Below, piece by piece: positions 46,691 to 60,042 of a stretch of 64,000 nt of DNA (its first letter is position 1; every line of letters starts with the position of its first letter). The notes below the pieces were generated by a model. That model ran no database searches and had not been told where the DNA came from. It saw nothing but the letters and a program-made list of their open reading frames with translations. The position numbers and the translations under genes are program-made. Where the stretch lies: NCBI RefSeq assembly GCF_001856665.1, contig NZ_CP017781.1, forward strand, positions 1,302,001-1,366,000, in the 5' to 3' direction. This DNA is from Rhodobacter xanthinilyticus. Lineage in GTDB: Bacteria > Pseudomonadota > Alphaproteobacteria > Rhodobacterales > Rhodobacteraceae.

Positions 46691-48649
46691 TCAGGACGCG
46701 AGGCGCATGGCGCGGGCCTCGGCGTCGATCGTGAAGACCGCGCTGAGCTGTTTGAGGGCGCGGGCCTGGGCCAGCAGGGCCTGAACGGCGGCGGAGTTTT
46801 CCTCGAACATCGCGGCGTTTTGCTGGGTGACCTGATCGAGCTGGTTCACCGCCGTCGTGACCTCCGAGATGCCCACCGATTGCTCGGCGGCGGAGGCGGC
46901 GATGGTCTTGATGACGCTGTCGAGTTCCGAGACCAGATCGCCGATTGCGCCGAGCGCGTCATCGGATTGGCTCGCCAGCGTCACGCCCGATTTGACCTGC
47001 GCTTCGGAGGTGCTGATCAGCTCGGCGATTTCGCGCGCGGCCTCGGAGGAGCGTTGCGCCAGCGCGCGGACCTCGGAGGCGACGACCGCGAAGCCGCGGC
47101 CGGATTCGCCCGCCCGCGCGGCCTCCACCCCGGCGTTGAGCGCAAGGAGGTTGGTCTGGAAGGCGATATCGTCGATCACGCTGGTGATCCGCGAGATCTT
47201 TTCCGAGCTGTGGGCGATGTCGTTCATCGCGGTCAGGGTCTGTTTCACGACATCGCGCCCGAGCGCGGTCTTGTCGCGGGTCTTGCCCACCGCGCGGGCG
47301 GCATTGCGCGCGCCGTCGGCCGAGCTGTCGACCGAGGCGGCGATCTCGTTCATCGCGGCGGCGGTTTCCTCGAGCGAGGCGGCCTGGGTCTCGGTGCGCC
47401 GGCCAAGCTCGGTCGAGGCGTTGTTCAGGCTGGCGGCTTCCGACTGGATCTCGTCGCCGGTCTCGATGATCGCGCCGGCGAGTTCGGCAAAGCGGGTCAC
47501 GGCGGCGTTGAAATCGACGCGCAGCTGTTCATAGCCCGGCGGGAAGCTCTCGACGATCGCAACGGTCAGATCGCCCTCGGACATCGCCTTGAGATTTGCC
47601 GCAAGGGTGGTGACCACGCGTTCTTGCTCGCGCATCTGCGCCTCGCGCTCGACCTCGGCGGCGGCGCGGGCCGCTTCGCGGTCGCGCAGTGCCTCGGCCT
47701 CTTGCCGGCGGCGGTCCTCCTGGGCGGCGGCCTCGCGCTGGCGCAGCTCTTCCTCGCGCGCCTGGGCGGCCTGTTCAGCGCGGCGCATCTCTTCATCCTT
47801 CTCGCGCCGGCTTTCCTCCAGCGCCTGCTTCTCGATCAGCGCCGCGCGGAACGTGTCGATCGCGCGCGCCATGTCGCCGATATCGCTGCGCGCGCTGGTG
47901 AAGGGCACCGCGCTCGCCGCATCGCCCGCGGTCATCGAGCCCATGCGGCGGATGATCGCCTCGAGCGGGATCGTCACGCTGCGCGCCAGCAGCGTCGAGA
48001 TCAGCATCAGCACCGCCACCGCCCCCGCCAGCGCCCCGAGCGAGATCTTGCGCAGATGGGCCAGTGCGGCCTCGATATCGGAGACATAGGAGCCGGTGCC
48101 CACGACCCAGCCCCAGGGCTCATAGATCCGCACGAAGCCGAGCTTCATCTCGGTCTCGGTCGAGCCGGGTTTGGTGAAGTAATAGCGCAACATGCCGCTG
48201 CCCTTGGCCTCGACCAGCTTCAGCATCTCGACGAAAATCGGCGTGCCCTTGGCATCGACATAATCTAGCTTGTTGGTGTTGACCCAATCGGGCTGCGTCG
48301 GGTGGACGAGCATGACGCCCTTGGTATCGAGGGCATAGAAATAGCCGCTGTCGGCGAAGGTCATCGCGGTGAGTTGCAACCGCGCCTCGGCCTGCGCCTG
48401 TTCGAGCGTTATCGTCCCGCTATCGACCTCGTCTTGCAGATGCGCGAGCGCGCTGATCGCGGTATCGGTGACATCGCTCAGATGGGTCTCGCGCATGTCA
48501 TAGGCGTTGCTCACCGCGAGTTTCAGAAGCCCCTCGGACAGGCCGGCGAGCGCGAGCGCGGCGATGAGGACGATGGCGTAGATCCGGGCAGGAATCCGGT
48601 AGAGTTTCGACAGCCTTATCGGTATTCCCTTTTCGTTCAGCTTCGACAC
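46691..48649 (-). CDS. Methyl-accepting chemotaxis protein, Cache sensor, HAMP domains
   Basis: 652 residues from the GTG chosen. TM1 (about 21-43) and TM2 (about 200-225) enclose a periplasmic Cache domain ([47 protein letters not shown]). HAMP 1 follows, then a Glu/Arg/Gln/Ala-rich coiled coil of about 70 residues, a second HAMP-like segment ([17 protein letters not shown] region) and the signalling hairpin ([25 protein letters not shown]). No C-terminal CheR tether. An ATG at 48721 is rejected because it lies in the terminator of the next gene. Ligand unknown. Confidence 0.88.
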   Translation of the reverse strand: MSKLNEKGIPIRLSKLYRIPARIYAIVLIAALALAGLSEGLLKLAVSNAYDMRETHLSDVTDTAISALAHLQDEVDSGTITLEQAQAEARLQLTAMTFADSGYFYALDTKGVMLVHPTQPDWVNTNKLDYVDAKGTPIFVEMLKLVEAKGSGMLRYYFTKPGSTETEMKLGFVRIYEPWGWVVGTGSYVSDIEAALAHLRKISLGALAGAVAVLMLISTLLARSVTIPLEAIIRRMGSMTAGDAASAVPFTSARSDIGDMARAIDTFRAALIEKQALEESRREKDEEMRRAEQAAQAREEELRQREAAAQEDRRRQEAEALRDREAARAAAEVEREAQMREQERVVTTLAANLKAMSEGDLTVAIVESFPPGYEQLRVDFNAAVTRFAELAGAIIETGDEIQSEAASLNNASTELGRRTETQAASLEETAAAMNEIAASVDSSADGARNAARAVGKTRDKTALGRDVVKQTLTAMNDIAHSSEKISRITSVIDDIAFQTNLLALNAGVEAARAGESGRGFAVVASEVRALAQRSSEAAREIAELISTSEAQVKSGVTLASQSDDALGAIGDLVSELDSVIKTIAASAAEQSVGISEVTTAVNQLDQVTQQNAAMFEENSAAVQALLAQARALKQLSAVFTIDAEARAMRLAS

Positions 48650-48684
48650 TAAATCCAAGGGATGAAACAAAGGTTTCTGGAATG

Positions 48685-48713
48685 AAAAAACCGGCCAGCG
48701 CGGGGCTGGCCGG
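48685..48713 (-). terminator. Terminator of the first TRAP binding protein
   Basis: CCGGCCAGC...GCTGGCCGG stem followed by TTTTTT on the minus strand; perfect 9-bp stem. Confidence 0.9.
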
Positions 48714-48738
48714 GGTAACATCTTGAAATTCGGATGTT

Positions 48739-49914
<1,176 letters not shown>

Positions 49915-49974
49915 TTACCTGACCGGAAACGCCTGTCCAGAGCGTTTGCGCAAGAAAGTTGCGTGCGCGGGCGT

Positions 49975-50009
49975 AAAAAGCAACCGGCCGGGCGCTCGGG
50001 CCCGGCCGG
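49975..50009 (-). terminator. Terminator of the second TRAP binding protein
   Basis: Perfect 10-bp stem CCGGCCGGGC/GCCCGGCCGG on the minus strand followed by TTGCTTTTT. It separates the two paralogues, so each has its own transcript end. Confidence 0.85.
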
Positions 50010-50033
50010 AAGGCATCTGCAAGGCGGGGCGGC

Positions 50034-51149
<1,116 letters not shown>

Positions 51150-51321
51150 TCAGTGGATGCCGGCGGGAAACGGGAGGTCCGCCGGGCGCCGCAACCCTCT
51201 CACCGCGCGCGGGCGGTGTCCAGACCGATCCGTGCAAATCTCGCGATATCTGCGCAATAAACGGTCGTGCGGGGCGGGCTGTGCGCAGTCGCCGTAGGGG
51301 GGGCGGGGCGGGGGAGGGGGC

Positions 51322-52149
51322 TCAGCCGCGGCTGTCGGGCAAGGCGATGCGCGCGACCTGTTCGGCGATCGGGTCGACCGAGAGCGGATGGGTCTCGCCC
51401 GAATGGTCCTCGGGGCGCCCCAGATCCTGCCAGCGGCCGTTCTTGAAGATCTCGAGCGCGCCGAATTTCGCCTTGTAGCCCATCTTGCGCGAGCCCGGCA
51501 CCCAATAGCCGAGATAGACGTAAGGCAGGCCCGCGCGCCGCGCGATCTCGACATGGTCGAGCACGAGATAGGTGCCGAGGCTGTCGTCGATCCGGTCGGG
51601 CTCATAGAAGCTGTAGACCATGCTCAGCCCGTCATCGAGCACATCGGTCAGGCAGACAGCGGTGAGCGCGCGGGTGTTGCCCGGGCTCGCCTCGGTCTCG
51701 CGATATTCGACGACGCGGGTCTTGACCGGGGTCTCCTCGATCATCGCGGCGAATTCGAAGATATCCATGTCGGCCATGCCGCCATCAGCGTGGCGGTGGT
51801 CGAGATAGCGGCGGAAGAGCGCGAATTGTTCCTCGGTGGCCCAGGGGCTGGTGGCGGTGCGCGCGAGGTCCGCGTTGCGGCGCAGGACCCGGCGCTGGGT
51901 GCGCGAGGGGGTGAAATCGGCGACCCGGATCCGCGCCGAGAGGCAGGCCATGCAATCGGCGCAGGACGGCCGGTAGAGCACGTTTTGCGAGCGCCGGAAG
52001 CCCTGGCGCGAGAGCGCGTTGTTGAGCTTGTCCGCCCCGTCGCCCTGCAGCGCCGTGAACAATTTGCGCTCCGCCCGGCCCTCGAGATAGGGGCAGGCTT
52101 GCGGCGCGGTCACGTAGAACTGTGGGGCCAGCGGGAGGGAATGACGCAT
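51322..52149 (-). CDS. bpt: Aspartate/glutamate leucyltransferase (Bpt)
   Basis: Adds leucine to N-terminal Asp or Glu (bacterial N-end rule), marking proteins for ClpSAP. 275 residues. N-terminal cysteine region: [17 protein letters not shown] and [17 protein letters not shown]; the C-terminal ATE domain has [57 protein letters not shown]. Normal length. The alternative, arginyltransferase Ate, is mainly eukaryotic. Confidence 0.93.
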   Translation of the reverse strand: MRHSLPLAPQFYVTAPQACPYLEGRAERKLFTALQGDGADKLNNALSRQGFRRSQNVLYRPSCADCMACLSARIRVADFTPSRTQRRVLRRNADLARTATSPWATEEQFALFRRYLDHRHADGGMADMDIFEFAAMIEETPVKTRVVEYRETEASPGNTRALTAVCLTDVLDDGLSMVYSFYEPDRIDDSLGTYLVLDHVEIARRAGLPYVYLGYWVPGSRKMGYKAKFGALEIFKNGRWQDLGRPEDHSGETHPLSVDPIAEQVARIALPDSRG

Positions 52150-52362
52150 GAAACGGGCTTCGTGAGGGTCGGCCGGTTGAGGCTATCAAGAAGCCCGCGC
52201 CGCGCCAAGTCTTTTGCTCTGCGGCTAATCTAGGCGCGCGGGCGCGGCGTTCAAGCGGCACCAAAGGCGGCATTTTCGCGCTATTTGAGGCGGGTTTTCA
52301 GAAAAATGCCGCCCGCGCGGGGGCGCGGACGGCGAAAAGGGCGCGAGGGGCGCGGAGAGGGC

Positions 52363-52821
52363 TCAGGCGCGCGGGGCCTGGCCGTCGGCGTCGGTCGCCT
52401 GCTCGGGCATGGCGGGCGGGGCGGCGGCGGCGCGGGCGCGTTCATCCATGTATTGGTCGAACTCGGCCTTGTCGCGGGCCTCGCGCAGGCGCTGCAGGAA
52501 GGCTTCGAAATCGCCCTGTTCGCGCTCGAGCCGGGCCAGGGTCTCGGCCTTGTAGGCCTCGAAGGCGCTGTTGCCGGTCGGGCGTAGCACGGTGAAGCCC
52601 GTCTGCGGGCCGCAGGCCATCCGCCCGCGTTTGCAGCCCTTCCCGAAACGGCCGGTGATCAGGATGAAGCCCAGCACCACGAGGCCGAGCGGCCCCGCGA
52701 AGATGAACGAGCCGACCATGACCACGATCCACGAGATCGGGCCGCGGGCGTCGAGCCAGTCGAGCGCGCGCCGAAGAGGGCCCGGGCGGGCGTCGGCAGG
52801 GGTATAGGCGTAGGCGGACAT
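52363..52821 (-). CDS. DUF2852 family membrane protein
   Basis: 152-residue protein of unknown function. One or two hydrophobic segments lie at about residues 29-56 (ISWIVVMVGSFIFAGPLGLVVLGFILITG), then a basic stretch and a charged helix (YKAETLARLEREQGDFEAFLQRLREARDKAEFDQYMDER). The start at 52821 has AGGAGG-type SD (GGAGGTTCCC). Two near-identical dyads lie at 15 and 73 bases before the start, suggesting tight control. Nothing else is known. Confidence 0.8.
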   Translation of the reverse strand: MSAYAYTPADARPGPLRRALDWLDARGPISWIVVMVGSFIFAGPLGLVVLGFILITGRFGKGCKRGRMACGPQTGFTVLRPTGNSAFEAYKAETLARLEREQGDFEAFLQRLREARDKAEFDQYMDERARAAAAPPAMPEQATDADGQAPRA

Positions 52822-52835
52822 GGGAACCTCCAAGA

Positions 52836-52858
52836 CAATGTGAACCGTCTTCACATTG
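52836..52858. promoter_or_regulatory. Operator dyad 1 upstream of DUF2852
   Basis: CAATGTGAA-CCGTC-TTCACATTG: perfect 9-bp arms, 5-base spacer. It is 15 bases upstream of the ATG, so on or past the transcription start. Same consensus as the second site. Confidence 0.6.
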
Positions 52859-52893
52859 GATCATATGGGCAGGCCGCCGCGCCGATCAAGAGG

Positions 52894-52914
52894 GATGTGA
52901 ATGTTTTTTACATC
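52894..52914. promoter_or_regulatory. Operator dyad 2 upstream of DUF2852
   Basis: GATGTGAA-TGTTT-TTTACATC: arms match at 7 of 8 positions, with the same 5-base spacer as dyad 1, 57 bases centre to centre. Together they give RATGTGAA-N5-TTYACATY. Confidence 0.55.
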
Positions 52915-52929
52915 GCGCCCGGGCCGCGC

Positions 52930-53397
52930 TCATTCGGTGAAATCGGCGATCTCGGCGCCGGTCACGCGCAAAAGATCCGCCGGCGCGATGTCGAAGAGAT
53001 GCCGCGGCGTGCCGGCGGCGGCGAAGACCCGATCAAACGCGCACAGCCGCGGGTCGAGATAGCTGCGCACCGGCGCCAGATGCCCGAGCGGCGCGACCCC
53101 GCCGATCGCAAAGCCGGTCTCGGCGCGGATCAGCCCGGCATCGGCCTTGCCGAGCGCCTGACCGGCGACGGCGCTGGCCTTTTCGGCGCTGACCCGGTTG
53201 CCGCCCGCCGTCAGGAACAGCACGACATGCCCGCTCGTCTCGCCGCGGAAGATGATCGACTTGACGATCTGGTCGAGCCCGCAGCCCACCGCCGCCGCCG
53301 CCTCCTCGGCGGTGCGCGCCGCGCCCACTTCGCGGATCTCGCTCGAAAGCCCCGCCGCCGCCAGTGCCTCGGCCACCCGTTTGAGAGATTTGCTCAT
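52930..53397 (-). CDS. YbaK/EbsC-type aminoacyl-tRNA deacylase
   Basis: Trans-editing domain of 155 residues that hydrolyses mischarged tRNA (usually Cys-tRNA-Pro or Ala-tRNA-Pro). Conserved regions: CGLDQIVKSIIFRG with the catalytic Lys (about residue 48), VSAEKASAVAGQALGKAD and FAIGGVAPLGHL. The start at 53397 (MSKSLKRVAEAL) is preferred over an upstream frame. Sits between DUF2852 and glnE (divergent). The precise substrate cannot be read from the sequence. Confidence 0.88.
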   Translation of the reverse strand: MSKSLKRVAEALAAAGLSSEIREVGAARTAEEAAAAVGCGLDQIVKSIIFRGETSGHVVLFLTAGGNRVSAEKASAVAGQALGKADAGLIRAETGFAIGGVAPLGHLAPVRSYLDPRLCAFDRVFAAAGTPRHLFDIAPADLLRVTGAEIADFTE

Positions 53398-53486
53398 TCT
53401 CGTCCTCCGATTGCCCCTTGCTAGGCCGCCCCGGGCCGCGAGGGAAGCCCCATTGACCGCGCCGGGGCGCGCGGTAGTCTGGCGCC

Positions 53487-56258
53487 ATGAACTTTGCATC
53501 GCGCCTGACCCGCTGCCCCCTGCCGTTCGAGCCCGACCGTGGCGCCGATCTGGCGGCCGATTTTTCCGACCTCGCCCCCGAGATCGTCGCGCTGATCCGC
53601 GGCACGGCGGGCTGTTCGCCCTATCTCGCGGGGCTGATGACGCGCGAGGCCGAGTGGCTGCGCGCGGCGCTCGCGGCGGGGCCGGAGGCGGCCGAGGCCG
53701 AGGAGCTTGGCCGGCTCGACGCGGTGGCGCTCGACGATCTCGCCGAGGAGCTTCGCCGCGCCAAGCGCCGCATCGCGCTGCTTGCGGGGCTCGCCGATCT
53801 CGGCGGGGTCTGGTCGCTCGAGGAGGTCACCGGCGCGCTCACCCGGCTGGCGGACCGCGCGACCGGCTGCGCGCTCACCCGCCTGACCGCCGAGGAGATC
53901 CGCCGCGGCAAGATCCCCGGCGCGCAGCCCGAAGACGCCCGGACCGCCGCCGGGATGGTCGCGATCGCGATGGGCAAGATGGGCGCGCATGAGCTCAATT
54001 ATTCCTCCGATATCGACCTGATCTGCCTCTTCGATCAAAGCCGCTTCGACCCGGATGACGTGATGGACGCGCGCGCCGCCTTCATCCGCGTCACCCGCAA
54101 GATGGCGGCGATGCTCTCCGATATCACCGCGGGCGGCTATGTCTTCCGCACCGATCTGCGGCTGCGCCCCGATGCCTCGGTGACGCCGGTCTGCATTTCG
54201 ATGGCCTCGGCCGAGCTCTATTACGAGGCCGAGGGCCGCACCTGGGAGCGCGCGGCCTATATCAAGGCGCGCCCCTGTGCGGGCGATCTGGCCGCGGGGG
54301 CGCGGTTTTTGCGCACGCTCACCCCGTTCGTCTGGCGCAAACACCTTGATTTCGCAGCGATTCAGGATGCCCACCACATGCGCCTGCGGATCCGCGACCA
54401 CAAGGGCCTGAACGGCCCGATCTCGGTGCCGGGCCATAATATCAAGCTCGGCCAGGGCGGCATCCGCGAGATCGAATTCTTCACCCAGACCCGCCAGCTG
54501 ATCGCCGGCGGGCGCGATGCGAGCCTGCGCGACCCGACGACCGTGGGGGGGCTGCGCGCGCTTGCCGCGCAGGGCTGGGTGCCCGCCGATGTCGCCGAGG
54601 AGCTGACCCGCCATTACCGCGAGCACCGCGATATCGAGCACCGCATCCAGATGGTGAACGACGCCCAGACCCAGCTTCTGCCGGCCTCGCCCGAGGGCGT
54701 GGCGCGGATCGCGGCGATGATGGGCGAGGGCGATGCGGGGGCCTGGACCGCGCGGCTTGGCGCGCGGCTGGCGCGGGTCGAGGCGCTGACCGGGGCGTTT
54801 TTCGCCCCCGGCGAGGCCGAGGACCGGCCCGATCTCTCGCCCGAGGCGGCGGCGACGGTGGAGGGCTGGCGCAGCTATCCCTGCCTGCGTTCGGAGCGGG
54901 CCTGCGCGATCTTCGGCCGGATCGAGCCCGAGATCCTCAAGCGGCTGACGCGGAGCGCCAACCCCGATGAGGCGCTGCGGCAATTCGATGGCTTTCTCAA
55001 AGGCTTGCCGGCCGGAGTTCAACTCTTTTCGCTGTTTGACGCGAACCCGCAGCTGATCGACCTGATCGTCGATATCTGCGCCACGGCGCCCGCGCTCGCG
55101 GCCCATCTGTCGCGCAATTCGGGCGTGCTCGATGCGGTGATCGGCGGGTCGTTCTTTGCGCCCTGGCCGGGGCCCGCGGGGCTCGCCGAGAGTTTCGCCG
55201 CGGCGCTCGAGGCCGCGCCCGATTATGAGAAAAAGCTCGATGCGGCAAGGCGTTGGGCCAAGGAGTTCAAGTTCCGCGTGGGGGTGCATCACCTGCGCGG
55301 CCTGAGCGACGCGGCCGAGGTCGCGCGCCAATATGCCGAGATCGCCGGGGCGGCGGTGGCGGGGCTCTGGCCGCAGGTTCTGGCCGAGTTCGCCGCCAAA
55401 CACGGGCCTGCGCCGGGGCGCGGCGCGGCGGTGGTGGCGATGGGCTCGCTCGGCGCCGAGCGGCTCAATGCCTCCTCGGATCTCGACCTGATCGTGATCT
55501 ATGACGCGCAGGGCGTCGAGCAATCCGAGGGCCGCAAGCCCTTGGCCACGCGCGCTTATTTCGCGCGCCTGACGCAGGCGCTGATCACCGCGCTGACCGC
55601 GCCGATGCCCGAGGGGCGGCTTTACGAGGTCGATATGCGGCTGCGGCCCTCGGGGCGGCAGGGGCCGGTGGCGGTCTCGCTCGAGAGTTTCGAGAGCTAC
55701 CAGATGGGCGAGGCCTGGACCTGGGAGCATCTGGCGCTGACGCGGGCGCGGGTGATCGCGGGGGAGGCGAGCCTTGGCGCCGATATCGAGACGGTGCGGC
55801 GCGCGGTTCTGGGCGCGAAGGGGCGCGAGGCGCGGGTGATGCCGGACTTGGCCGAGATGCGCGCGCGGATTTTTGCCGCCAAGGCCTCCGATGGCGCCTG
55901 GGAGGCCAAGATCGGCCCCGGGCGGCTGCAAGATATTGAACTGCTTGCACAAAGTTTTGCGCTCCGAGCGGGCGATCCGGCCCGGCGGGTGGAGGCGCAG
56001 CTGCGGCTGGGGCCGCGCGCGGGGCTGATCGGCAAGGCCGAGGGCGAGGCGCTGGCGGCGGCCTATCGGTTCCTGTGGCGGTTGCAGGCGGGGGGGCGGT
56101 TGCTCACTGACCGGCCGCTCGATATGGAGGCGATCGGCGAGGGCGGGAGGGCGTTCCTGTTGCGCGAGACCGATGCCGAGAGCCTCGCGGCGCTTGCCGC
56201 GCGGCTGGAGGAAACGACCACGGAGGTGGCCGCGATCGTCGATGCGGCCTTGGTGTGA
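53487..56258 (+). CDS. glnE: Bifunctional glutamine synthetase adenylyltransferase/deadenylase
   Basis: Controls glutamine synthetase by adding or removing AMP in response to PII. 923 residues. Nucleotidyltransferase domain 1 (deadenylation) has AMGKMGAHELNYSSDIDLICLFD near residue 158. Domain 2 (adenylylation) has AMGSLGAERLNASSDLDLIVIYD near residue 650. Each domain is followed by a helical GlnD-like part. Full length compared with E. coli GlnE (946). The small conserved gene follows directly. Confidence 0.95.
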   Translation: MNFASRLTRCPLPFEPDRGADLAADFSDLAPEIVALIRGTAGCSPYLAGLMTREAEWLRAALAAGPEAAEAEELGRLDAVALDDLAEELRRAKRRIALLAGLADLGGVWSLEEVTGALTRLADRATGCALTRLTAEEIRRGKIPGAQPEDARTAAGMVAIAMGKMGAHELNYSSDIDLICLFDQSRFDPDDVMDARAAFIRVTRKMAAMLSDITAGGYVFRTDLRLRPDASVTPVCISMASAELYYEAEGRTWERAAYIKARPCAGDLAAGARFLRTLTPFVWRKHLDFAAIQDAHHMRLRIRDHKGLNGPISVPGHNIKLGQGGIREIEFFTQTRQLIAGGRDASLRDPTTVGGLRALAAQGWVPADVAEELTRHYREHRDIEHRIQMVNDAQTQLLPASPEGVARIAAMMGEGDAGAWTARLGARLARVEALTGAFFAPGEAEDRPDLSPEAAATVEGWRSYPCLRSERACAIFGRIEPEILKRLTRSANPDEALRQFDGFLKGLPAGVQLFSLFDANPQLIDLIVDICATAPALAAHLSRNSGVLDAVIGGSFFAPWPGPAGLAESFAAALEAAPDYEKKLDAARRWAKEFKFRVGVHHLRGLSDAAEVARQYAEIAGAAVAGLWPQVLAEFAAKHGPAPGRGAAVVAMGSLGAERLNASSDLDLIVIYDAQGVEQSEGRKPLATRAYFARLTQALITALTAPMPEGRLYEVDMRLRPSGRQGPVAVSLESFESYQMGEAWTWEHLALTRARVIAGEASLGADIETVRRAVLGAKGREARVMPDLAEMRARIFAAKASDGAWEAKIGPGRLQDIELLAQSFALRAGDPARRVEAQLRLGPRAGLIGKAEGEALAAAYRFLWRLQAGGRLLTDRPLDMEAIGEGGRAFLLRETDAESLAALAARLEETTTEVAAIVDAALV

Positions 56259-56273
56259 ATGGCGAGGAAAATC

Positions 56274-56543
56274 ATGGAGTTGCGTGACGCTGACCCGAAG
56301 GGGTTGATCCGCGAGAGCTATCGGATCGAGGGGATCACCGTCGAGGAATGTCGCTCGATCTTCCTCGATTGGGCGCTGAGCATCGCCGCGCAGACCGACC
56401 CGCAGGAGGCGATGCGCGCGCTGATCGCGGCTTATGGGGCGGAGCCCGCGCATCCGATGACCGGGGTGCTGACCGAGGGGCTGACGAAACCCGCCGGCGG
56501 CGGTGGCCGGCGCGGCGGGCGGGCAGGGCGCGTCAGCGGCTGA
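56274..56543 (+). CDS. Small conserved hypothetical protein after glnE
   Basis: 89 residues: MELRDADPKGLIRESYRIEGITVEECRSIFLDWALSIAAQTDPQEAMRALIAAYG in short runs, then HPMTGVLTEGL and a Gly/Arg tail. Probably soluble and helical; no known domain. The start at 56274 has GAGGA; a start at 56259, directly after the glnE stop, is also possible. Overlaps the convergent eda end by 11 bases. A similar gene next to glnE is, from memory, common in the family. Confidence 0.65.
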   Translation: MELRDADPKGLIRESYRIEGITVEECRSIFLDWALSIAAQTDPQEAMRALIAAYGAEPAHPMTGVLTEGLTKPAGGGGRRGGRAGRVSG

Positions 56544-57174
56544 GCCCCGCCGCCTCCCGCGCGAGCGCCTCGATCCCGGCCCAATCGCCCCGGGCCAGCA
56601 ATGCCTCGGGCGCGAGCCACGAGCCCCCCGCGCAGATCACATTGGGCAGCGCAAGATAGTCGGGCGCCGAGGCCAGCGTGATCCCGCCGGTCGGGCAGAA
56701 GCTGACCTGCGGCAGCGGCCCGCCGAGCGCCTTGAGCGCGCCCGCACCCCCCGAGGTCGCGGCGGGGAAGAATTTCAGCATGTCATAGCCCCAGTCGAGC
56801 GCCTGCATCACCTCCGAGGCGGTGACCGCGCCGGGCAGGAGCGCGAGCCCCTCCTCCTCGGCGGCGCGCACCAGCCGCTCGGTGAGCCCCGGCGAGACGC
56901 CAAACCGCGCGCCCGCGGCCTTCGCGGCCTTCACATCGGCGGGTGTGAGCAGTGTGCCCGCGCCCACCACCCCGCCCTCGACCTCGGCCATCGCCCGGAT
57001 CACATCGAGCGCGGCGGGGGTGCGCAGCGTCACCTCGAGCGCCGGCAGCCCCCCCGCGACGAGCGCCCGGGCCAGAGGCTGCGCGAGTGCGGCGTCCTTG
57101 ACCACCAGAACCGGGATGATCGGCGCGAGGCCGCAAAGCGCGCGCGCGGCGGCGGATTGTTCGGCGGGGGTCAT
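56533..57174 (-). CDS. eda: 2-dehydro-3-deoxy-phosphogluconate aldolase (KDPG aldolase)
   Basis: Splits KDPG to pyruvate and glyceraldehyde 3-phosphate, the last Entner-Doudoroff step. 213 residues. Schiff-base lysine in YDMLKFFPAATSGG near residue 135; active-site Glu in PALEVTLRTPAALDVI; phosphate site in CPTGGITLASAPDYLAL. SD GAAAGGA. Downstream of edd in the same direction, with repeat copy 5 in the 110-base gap. Confidence 0.95.
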   Translation of the reverse strand: MTPAEQSAAARALCGLAPIIPVLVVKDAALAQPLARALVAGGLPALEVTLRTPAALDVIRAMAEVEGGVVGAGTLLTPADVKAAKAAGARFGVSPGLTERLVRAAEEEGLALLPGAVTASEVMQALDWGYDMLKFFPAATSGGAGALKALGGPLPQVSFCPTGGITLASAPDYLALPNVICAGGSWLAPEALLARGDWAGIEALAREAAGLSR

Positions 57175-57211
57175 GCAAGGTCCTTTCGTCGCGATGGCGG
57201 AGAGGGCAGAA

Positions 57212-57269
57212 GAGCGTATTTATGCCAAGAAGAAACGCAGGGTCTTCTTCTTGGCCCAAATACGCAAAA
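57212..57269. repeat. Intergenic inverted-repeat element, copy 5
   Basis: Left arm GAGCGTATTTATGCCAAGAAGAA; right arm TCTTCTTCTTGGCCCAAATACGCAAAA. The centre differs from the other copies (TATGCC / GGCCCA), and the loop is short. It lies between the edd stop and eda start; both genes read leftward, so it is between two genes of a presumed operon. Confidence 0.82.
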
Positions 57270-57283
57270 TTCCACGGGTTTCA

Positions 57284-59101
<1,818 letters not shown>

Positions 59102-59155
59102 GGAGCTCTCTCGATCGGTCTTGGGCCGGGGCGGGGCGCCGCGGCGGTTGGGCTC

Positions 59156-59184
59156 TATCTAATGCGTTAGCGCTAACAAATCAA
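59156..59184 (-). promoter_or_regulatory. edd promoter containing the shared palindrome
   Basis: Minus strand: TTGATT (59179-59184), 17 bases, TAGATA (59156-59161). The perfect palindrome GTTAGCGCTAAC (59166-59177) fills the spacer, a classical place for a LacI-family repressor. The hexamers themselves are weak. Confidence 0.6.
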
Positions 59185-59331
59185 CTCTCCACCCCAGTCG
59201 CCAGTTGACCGGGCGCCTTGACCCTAGGGCAAGGGCGATTCCGCGAAATCGTGCGAGAATGAACCATTTTTTGCCACAATGCGCGCGCAGCATGCAAGCC
59301 GAGCCAGAATGGTCGAACCGGAGGCAAAGCC

Positions 59332-59973
59332 ATGAAACCGCTGCTGAAACCGATCCGTCTCGTGGGCGCGCTGGGCGTTCTCGCGCTGCTTGCGGCCTGT
59401 GGGGGGGGCGAGCCCGCCACGCGCAGCCTGAGCGCGGCCTCGGATCTGCCGCAGGTGAGCGCGCCGGCCGTTGCGCCGCTGTGGAATGTGGTCGGCGTGA
59501 GCGTCGATGTGCCGCAAAGCCTGCATGTTTCGGAGGCGAACCTCTACTACCCGATCGCCGATATCGTCTGGCGCGGCGAGGCCCGCGGCGACCGGCGCGC
59601 GCAGGTGCGCGCCATCTTCACCGATGCCGCGACGCGCGCCACCGAGGGGATGCACAAGGGCCGCCCGGTCACCGTCGATATCGAGGTCACGCGCTTTCAC
59701 GCGGTCACCGAGAAGGTGCGCTACACCTTCGGCGGCACCTACAGCATGAAATTCCTCGTCACGCTGCATGATGCGCAGACCGGCGAAGAGATCGGCGCGC
59801 CGCGCTTTGTCGATGCCTCGCATCCGGCCTCGGGCGGGCAGAAGGCGATCGATGAAGAGGCGCGCGGGCTGACCCAGAAGGTCGTGGTCACCGATTTCCT
59901 CTCCAAGGCGATCGCGGCCGAGCTTGCGCGGCCCGTCTCCGCGCAGGGCGAGGCGATCGCCTCGGCCCAGTGA
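59332..59973 (+). CDS. Putative lipoprotein (DUF6778-like)
   Basis: 213 residues with a lipobox (LGVLALLAAC, Cys at about 23) after a short signal. The mature part contains VSVDVPQSLHVSEANLYYPIADIVWRGEARGDRRAQVRAIF and AVTEKVRYTFGGTYSMKFLVTLHDAQTGEEI, a pattern seen in Rhodobacteraceae lipoproteins of unknown role. Positioned between edd and rlmI, with its own terminator. Family name from recall, not certain. Confidence 0.7.
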   Translation: MKPLLKPIRLVGALGVLALLAACGGGEPATRSLSAASDLPQVSAPAVAPLWNVVGVSVDVPQSLHVSEANLYYPIADIVWRGEARGDRRAQVRAIFTDAATRATEGMHKGRPVTVDIEVTRFHAVTEKVRYTFGGTYSMKFLVTLHDAQTGEEIGAPRFVDASHPASGGQKAIDEEARGLTQKVVVTDFLSKAIAAELARPVSAQGEAIASAQ

Positions 59974-60005
59974 GCGGCTTCTCTCGGCGGCCAAAACGCG
60001 TTAGA

Positions 60006-60026
60006 GGGGGCGGGAACGCCCCCTTT
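60006..60026 (+). terminator. Terminator after the lipoprotein gene
   Basis: GGGGGCG-GGAA-CGCCCCC followed by TTT, just upstream of rlmI. Confidence 0.75.
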
Positions 60027-60042
60027 CTCATGCGGTTTCCAG

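Noticed and set aside
52836-52914. PpsR/CrtJ photosynthesis-repressor sites before DUF2852
   Set aside because: The spacing is TGT-N11-ACA instead of the required TGT-N12-ACA.
53421-56453. Long open frame antisense to glnE
   Set aside because: Same artefact; Arg/Gly/Ala/Pro-rich product without motifs.
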